Assembly: GCA_000697335.1 (NCBI GenBank)
Contig: JNEM01014487.1
Location: 1 to 11,302 of the forward strand
From: Conidiobolus incongruus B7586
Lineage: Eukaryota > Entomophthoromycota > Entomophthoromycetes > Entomophthorales > Conidiobolaceae
Reading direction: 5' to 3'
Length of the DNA stretch: 11,302 nucleotides
Shown: one piece after another, positions 7,984-11,302 of the stretch
How the letters are laid out: each line of letters starts with the position of its first letter
Position numbering within the stretch: position 1 is the first letter of the stretch
Position numbers and translations under genes: made by a program
The notes under the pieces: model-generated
Databases searched by the model: none
The model's input: the letters and a program-made list of their open reading frames with translations, nothing else
Told to the model about the DNA's origin: nothing

Positions 7984-8922
7984 ATGTCTATTAAGATTGT
8001 ATTGATATTTGGATTAGTATTGAATTTGTTTTGCCAAGCTACAAGTCGAAATGTAGAAGAATTTATCTATACTTCATCTGACGAACTAAGTCAAATTGAT
8101 AAGCTTGTAAAGAGGCCAGAGATATGTGGAGTTCAAATTGTTTACAACTGGAAAAGTTTAGAAAAAGATAAAGATGTATATGATTTTTCAGCCATCAAGA
8201 AAGATTTAGATTATCTCAACTCTATTAACAAGAAACTGTTTATTCAAGTTCAAGACAGATTCTTCTCCCTTACAGCAAGAAATGTGCCTTCATATCTACT
8301 TGAGGACCCAATTTATGAGAATGGATTAGCCGCACAGAATGATGCAGATAGTGAGGGTGGATGGGTTGCTAAACAGTGGATCAAACCAGTACGCGAACGA
8401 TACCAGAAATTAATATTTAACATAGCACGCGAGTTTGATGGACAAGTATATGGAATAAATTTGCCTGAAACATCAGTTGAAGTTAAAAATGAAAAGCAAG
8501 AAAACTTCACTTGCGACTCATACTTTGAAGCTGAGCTAGAAAACGCTTTCTTTACCAGAGGAGCTTTTAAGAAGTCCCATGTCGTGCAGTATGTTAATTT
8601 CTGGCCCTGCGAATGGAATAATGATCATCAATACATGAGCCGTACTTTTAAATTTGCAAAAAAACATAGAATTGGACTTGGTGGACCAGATACTATTCCT
8701 TATCAACCAAATCAAATGAAAAATTCTTATCCATTCTTTCATAATTATGGTGGAAGAATCCACCCAATCGCGATGGCAGTACAGGAACCAGACCTCAAAC
8801 ACAATAATACCAAGCAAGAGTTTTATGATTTTGCAAAGGATTATTTGAATGCCAATATGATTTTCTGGACCAAGTGCATTTTTGATGCTTCCTTCCCTGA
8901 TTGTCCTAACAATCAGAATTGA
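7984..8922 (+). CDS. Secreted TIM-barrel glycoside hydrolase-like protein
   Basis: A 312-residue single-exon protein, probably a secreted carbohydrate-active enzyme. I chose ATG 7984 because it has A at -3 and is followed at once by a signal peptide: basic Lys4, then a hydrophobic run over residues 5-17, with likely cleavage near Ala19-Ser21. The mature part reads like a clan GH-A (beta/alpha)8 barrel. GVQIVYNWKSLE (49-60) with YDFSAIKKDL fits the common opening in which a Trp and Glu precede a Tyr-Asp-Phe. KKLFIQVQDRFF (83-94) looks like the next strand. GINLPET places Glu162 at a strand end where the acid/base would lie. AMAVQEPD places Glu268 where the nucleophile would lie, followed by a Trp-containing final strand (MIFWTK, 292-297). 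Five Cys remain after cleavage (48, 177, 209, 298, 307) and there are N-glycosylation sequons at Asn174 and Asn274, both fitting secretion. The exact GH family and substrate are not known to me. The gene is clearly less AT-rich than its surroundings and has no neighbour within 2 kb. Coding status is very likely; enzymatic role is inference. Confidence 0.9.
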   Translation: MSIKIVLIFGLVLNLFCQATSRNVEEFIYTSSDELSQIDKLVKRPEICGVQIVYNWKSLEKDKDVYDFSAIKKDLDYLNSINKKLFIQVQDRFFSLTARNVPSYLLEDPIYENGLAAQNDADSEGGWVAKQWIKPVRERYQKLIFNIAREFDGQVYGINLPETSVEVKNEKQENFTCDSYFEAELENAFFTRGAFKKSHVVQYVNFWPCEWNNDHQYMSRTFKFAKKHRIGLGGPDTIPYQPNQMKNSYPFFHNYGGRIHPIAMAVQEPDLKHNNTKQEFYDFAKDYLNANMIFWTKCIFDASFPDCPNNQN

Positions 8923-8975
8923 AATTGATATCATTATTATAAAACCGTTATTATTTTATTTTTTTTCTATAATTC

Positions 8976-8981
8976 AATAAA
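8976..8981 (+). terminator. AATAAA polyadenylation signal of the TIM-barrel gene
   Basis: The canonical AATAAA lies 53 bases past the TGA stop and is preceded by a T-rich stretch (about 8950-8968). AATAAA-like strings are frequent by chance in such AT-rich DNA, so position rather than sequence is the main support. Confidence 0.5.
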
Positions 8982-9166
8982 AATTTTTGATTATGAAATT
9001 ATATTTATTGAAAAATTTTATAAATTCAAAATAAAAAATGATTTAATTTTAATTCAATATAGATAAAAGTTAAATAGCACAAAAAATAAAATATGTTCTA
9101 TTAGTATTGGTATAGATATTTTGTAATTTAACCTTTTATTGAATTAAATTCAAAAACAATTTCTAT

Positions 9167-9181
9167 TATATATATATATAA
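9167..9181. repeat. (TA)n microsatellite
   Basis: About seven perfect TA units in intergenic DNA downstream of the TIM-barrel gene. Confidence 0.8.
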
Positions 9182-9854
9182 TTAAGTATTAAAAATAATT
9201 GTTGTAATATATATTCAATCCTAACTTTTTCTTGAAATCTTAATGTTCTATTAATATGAGGACATCGCTGAATAACCATTTTCTCTGCATTTTATCAATT
9301 CATGTCAGCCTAAGTCAGTAGAGATTAAAACTAATTCTTAAAGTTTTGCCTCTTTGGAATTATAATCAATAATGAAAACTATCATTATATTCTTTAATAA
9401 ATATAATATTAAATTTTGGTATTAAAAATATAGTTGTAGTATTTTAATAACTAAATATATTTTAAATAAAATTGTAATTTATAAATTTGGAAATATATGC
9501 ATAAATTTAAGATCTTAAGAACTAGACTATAAAACCATGTGTTCTTTGACTGAGTACTAGACTTTCATTACCACACGCGATTAGTCATGAAAGAGTCAAA
9601 CTCGACATTTTCATATTGTTGCTTGTCAATATAAATAACAAACTCATAACCTAATATTAGAACAAATGATATATGAGCAACAACGTAAATATCTGAATAT
9701 ACTCAAAAGAAACTATCAAACTTATATAAAATGTATATGACAAATAATATTATATGTTTCAAAAGGATCTTAAATGTATATATTTGAAAACTTCAGAATA
9801 TACATCTATAATGTAACCTATATTATAATATTCTTAATGATTTATAATAATTTA

Positions 9855-9872
9855 ATATATATATATATATAT
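9855..9872. repeat. (AT)n microsatellite
   Basis: About nine perfect AT units in intergenic DNA. Confidence 0.8.
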
Positions 9873-10084
9873 TAAATCAATTATACTCGAACTTGACATA
9901 ATTTTCCTATTATTATTATTTTAGTTTAAAAAATTTATATAGGTCAGAGGCAATATCAAATAAAAATACAAGTTTAGTTAATAAAATATTTCAATCAATT
10001 ATTAAATAATACTATATTAATAGATAATTAAAATCATACATAAATCTATATATTCAAATAATCAAAAATTAATTAATATTATCT

Positions 10085-11302
10085 TAAAATTAAATAAATC
10101 AAAAAATTTTTTAATTTCTTATTTTTCAAATATATTATTAGTTTCAAATAAAAAATATATACAAAAGAAATAAGAAAATAAATAATTTTGAATTATATAT
10201 ATATATATATAAGAGCTTTTTTGATTAAAAAATTAATTTTTTAAAATTAGTTATTTAATTTAAATATGCTTAAACTAAAAAGTGATTATTAAAAGTTTGT
10301 TAATTTAATATTAATAAAACTTAATCATAAATTTTTTAAAATTTTTAAATAGCTTTTGATAATAATATATTTTTTAAATCAACTCTTTATTACTAAATAA
10401 ATGATTATAAAACTAAAAGAAAAATTATTTAAAAATTATTAAAATTTAAAAAATTAATTTCAACTGTTATTTTTTTAATTATTGATATAGTTAAAAAATA
10501 TATAAATAAAAATCTTTTTATTTTAATTAAAGAATAATTAAAATATTTTAATATTAGTTATATAATTATTTTATATATATTAATGTTTAAATTGAAATTA
10601 ATAAATAAAAAAATAAAATAGATATTTTATAATTTAACCAAAGCTTAAAAAAAGCTAAAATAACTATAAATAAATAAAAGTTACTAAGGTATAGCTATAA
10701 ACTAAAACTTTTACAACAAATTATTATAATTGATGAACCTTAATTTTTTTATATAATCCTTTATTAAATTATAAATCAAGATGTTAAATTAAGTTAAATT
10801 ATCCTCTTTTTAAATCTTTTTAAATAAATAATTTATTAATAAGCCAATATTAATTATTATAATAAATTATTATAGCATATATCATATTTATTTAGGTTTT
10901 CAAGTAAAATTAATTAATATTAAACTTTTTATTATTTTCTGAAATAAAATCGTTTTTAATTAATAATTTTAATATATTTAAAAAAACCTATTATTTGATT
11001 TAATAATATTAAAATATAAAAAGCTAAAATTATAAAAAAACTTTCTAATTAAAAATATCTGGGAGAAATTACTATATTTAGTATAGTCCTAAGATTATGA
11101 CTTTTTATAATTATAATTGTTTTAAGTAATCAAAAAACTAGCTTATAAGAAAGAAAATTTCATTAATTGGTAAAATATCAAATTTAAATCTTTAATAAAA
11201 AAAACTAATTTTTAAATATTAAAACTTTGCTAAAAATATAACAAAATATTATTTAAAATAAAAAAACTATTATATTCATATTATATTATTATTTAATATA
11301 TT
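10085..11302 (+). mobile_element. mariner-family DNA transposon, copy 2, heavily decayed, cut by window edge
   Basis: A second copy of the same mariner family in the same orientation, alignable by eye with copy 1 almost throughout. The left end near 10085 (AAAATTAAAT, then a shared tail ending TTTTTTAATTTC) matches the left repeat of copy 1. The (AT)n tract at 10193-10211 and the ATG at 10266 sit at nearly the same distances as in copy 1 (181 against 188 bases from end to ATG). By comparison with the 1311-base copy 1, roughly 90 bases, including the right repeat, lie beyond the window. Most differences from copy 1 are C-to-T or G-to-A, with copy 2 the more T/A-rich. Confidence 0.83.
10266..11272 (+). 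pseudogene. mariner transposase relic, copy 2
   Basis: This is the counterpart of 721-1755, starting at the ATG in AATATGCTTAAACT (copy 1 has TTATGTTTAAACT) and ending near ACTATTAT, which matches the GGCTATTAA end of copy 1. Shared landmarks include the stretch around 10735-10790 (GATGAACCTTAATTTTTTTA against copy 1's GAATCTTGGATTTCTTTA) and 11100-11130, which matches the third catalytic Asp region. It has many in-frame stops and some small indels, and no long open frame remains. It is more decayed than copy 1 and certainly non-functional. Confidence 0.8.

Larger units (their letters stand above)
9000..10084. other. AT-rich intergenic DNA, no gene seen
   Basis: No coding region is supported on either strand. 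The stretch holds (AT)n tracts at 9167-9181 and 9855-9872, and a slightly less AT-rich patch at 9530-9700 that includes an imperfect hairpin (9560-9597). No tRNA-like cloverleaf was found in that patch. The mutated texture of the transposon blocks returns only close to 10085. Confidence 0.5.

Noticed and set aside
8313-8934. Two minus-strand open frames (8313-8510 and 8536-8934) overlapping the TIM-barrel gene
   Set aside because: They are antisense shadows of a clearly coding plus-strand gene and have no domain or start context of their own.
9587-9634. A 15-codon frame starting ATGAAAGAGTC
   Set aside because: Too short, with no homology, promoter or neighbouring exon that I could recognise.
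9530-9700. A possible tRNA gene in the less AT-rich patch
   Set aside because: No acceptor stem closes, and neither a T-loop GTTCGAATC-type motif nor an A-box is present in the right spacing.
1-11302. CRISPR array, bacterial operon or prokaryotic mobile system
   Set aside because: There are no regularly spaced identical repeats, no dense coding and no ribosome binding sites. Gene density and element types are eukaryotic.

Overview
The window is an extremely AT-rich eukaryotic segment holding one intact host gene between blocks of decayed transposable elements. A secreted single-exon gene, a TATA-type promoter, AATAAA signals, a nested Tc1/mariner pair and a solo LTR all point to a eukaryote. 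The way the elements have decayed is the best clue to which kind. The transposase relics carry many in-frame stops, mostly where related transposases have Gln or Trp, but almost no frame breaks. In these relics C is rarely followed by A but is still often followed by T. My hand tally gives about 8 CpA against 21 CpT in 10261-10860, and about 26 CpA against 20 CpT in ordinary intergenic DNA at 5401-6000. Loss of CpA/TpG in repeats is the signature of fungal repeat-induced point mutation (RIP), so I favour a filamentous fungus. An AT-biased animal genome is not excluded.

Layout. At 292-2655 lies a minus-strand Tc1-like transposase relic, split in two by a full-length mariner of about 1.31 kb (533-1843, plus strand). 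From 2656 to about 3920 the DNA has the same mutated texture with no firm gene; there is only a faint hint of a retroelement RNase H domain near 3570-3770. At 3925-4350 base composition becomes more normal, with a CT-rich tract and a short broken reading frame. At 4518-4830 there is a well-preserved solo LTR (TGTC...GACA ends, TATA box, AATAAA). From 4831 to about 7700 I see AT-rich intergenic DNA and no gene.

The only intact gene is 7984-8922 (plus strand). It encodes a 312-residue secreted protein that looks like a clan GH-A-type TIM-barrel glycoside hydrolase. A cluster of CCAAT pentamers and a TATA box lie upstream, and an AATAAA follows 53 bases after the stop. After about 1.1 kb of intergenic DNA, a second, more decayed copy of the same mariner family starts near 10085 and runs off the right edge.

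Nothing here is an operon. The biologically active unit is the single secreted-enzyme gene, sitting in a gene-poor compartment edged by inactivated repeats. That setting resembles the places where many fungi keep fast-evolving secreted proteins. Family assignments come from remembered motifs; no database search was run.
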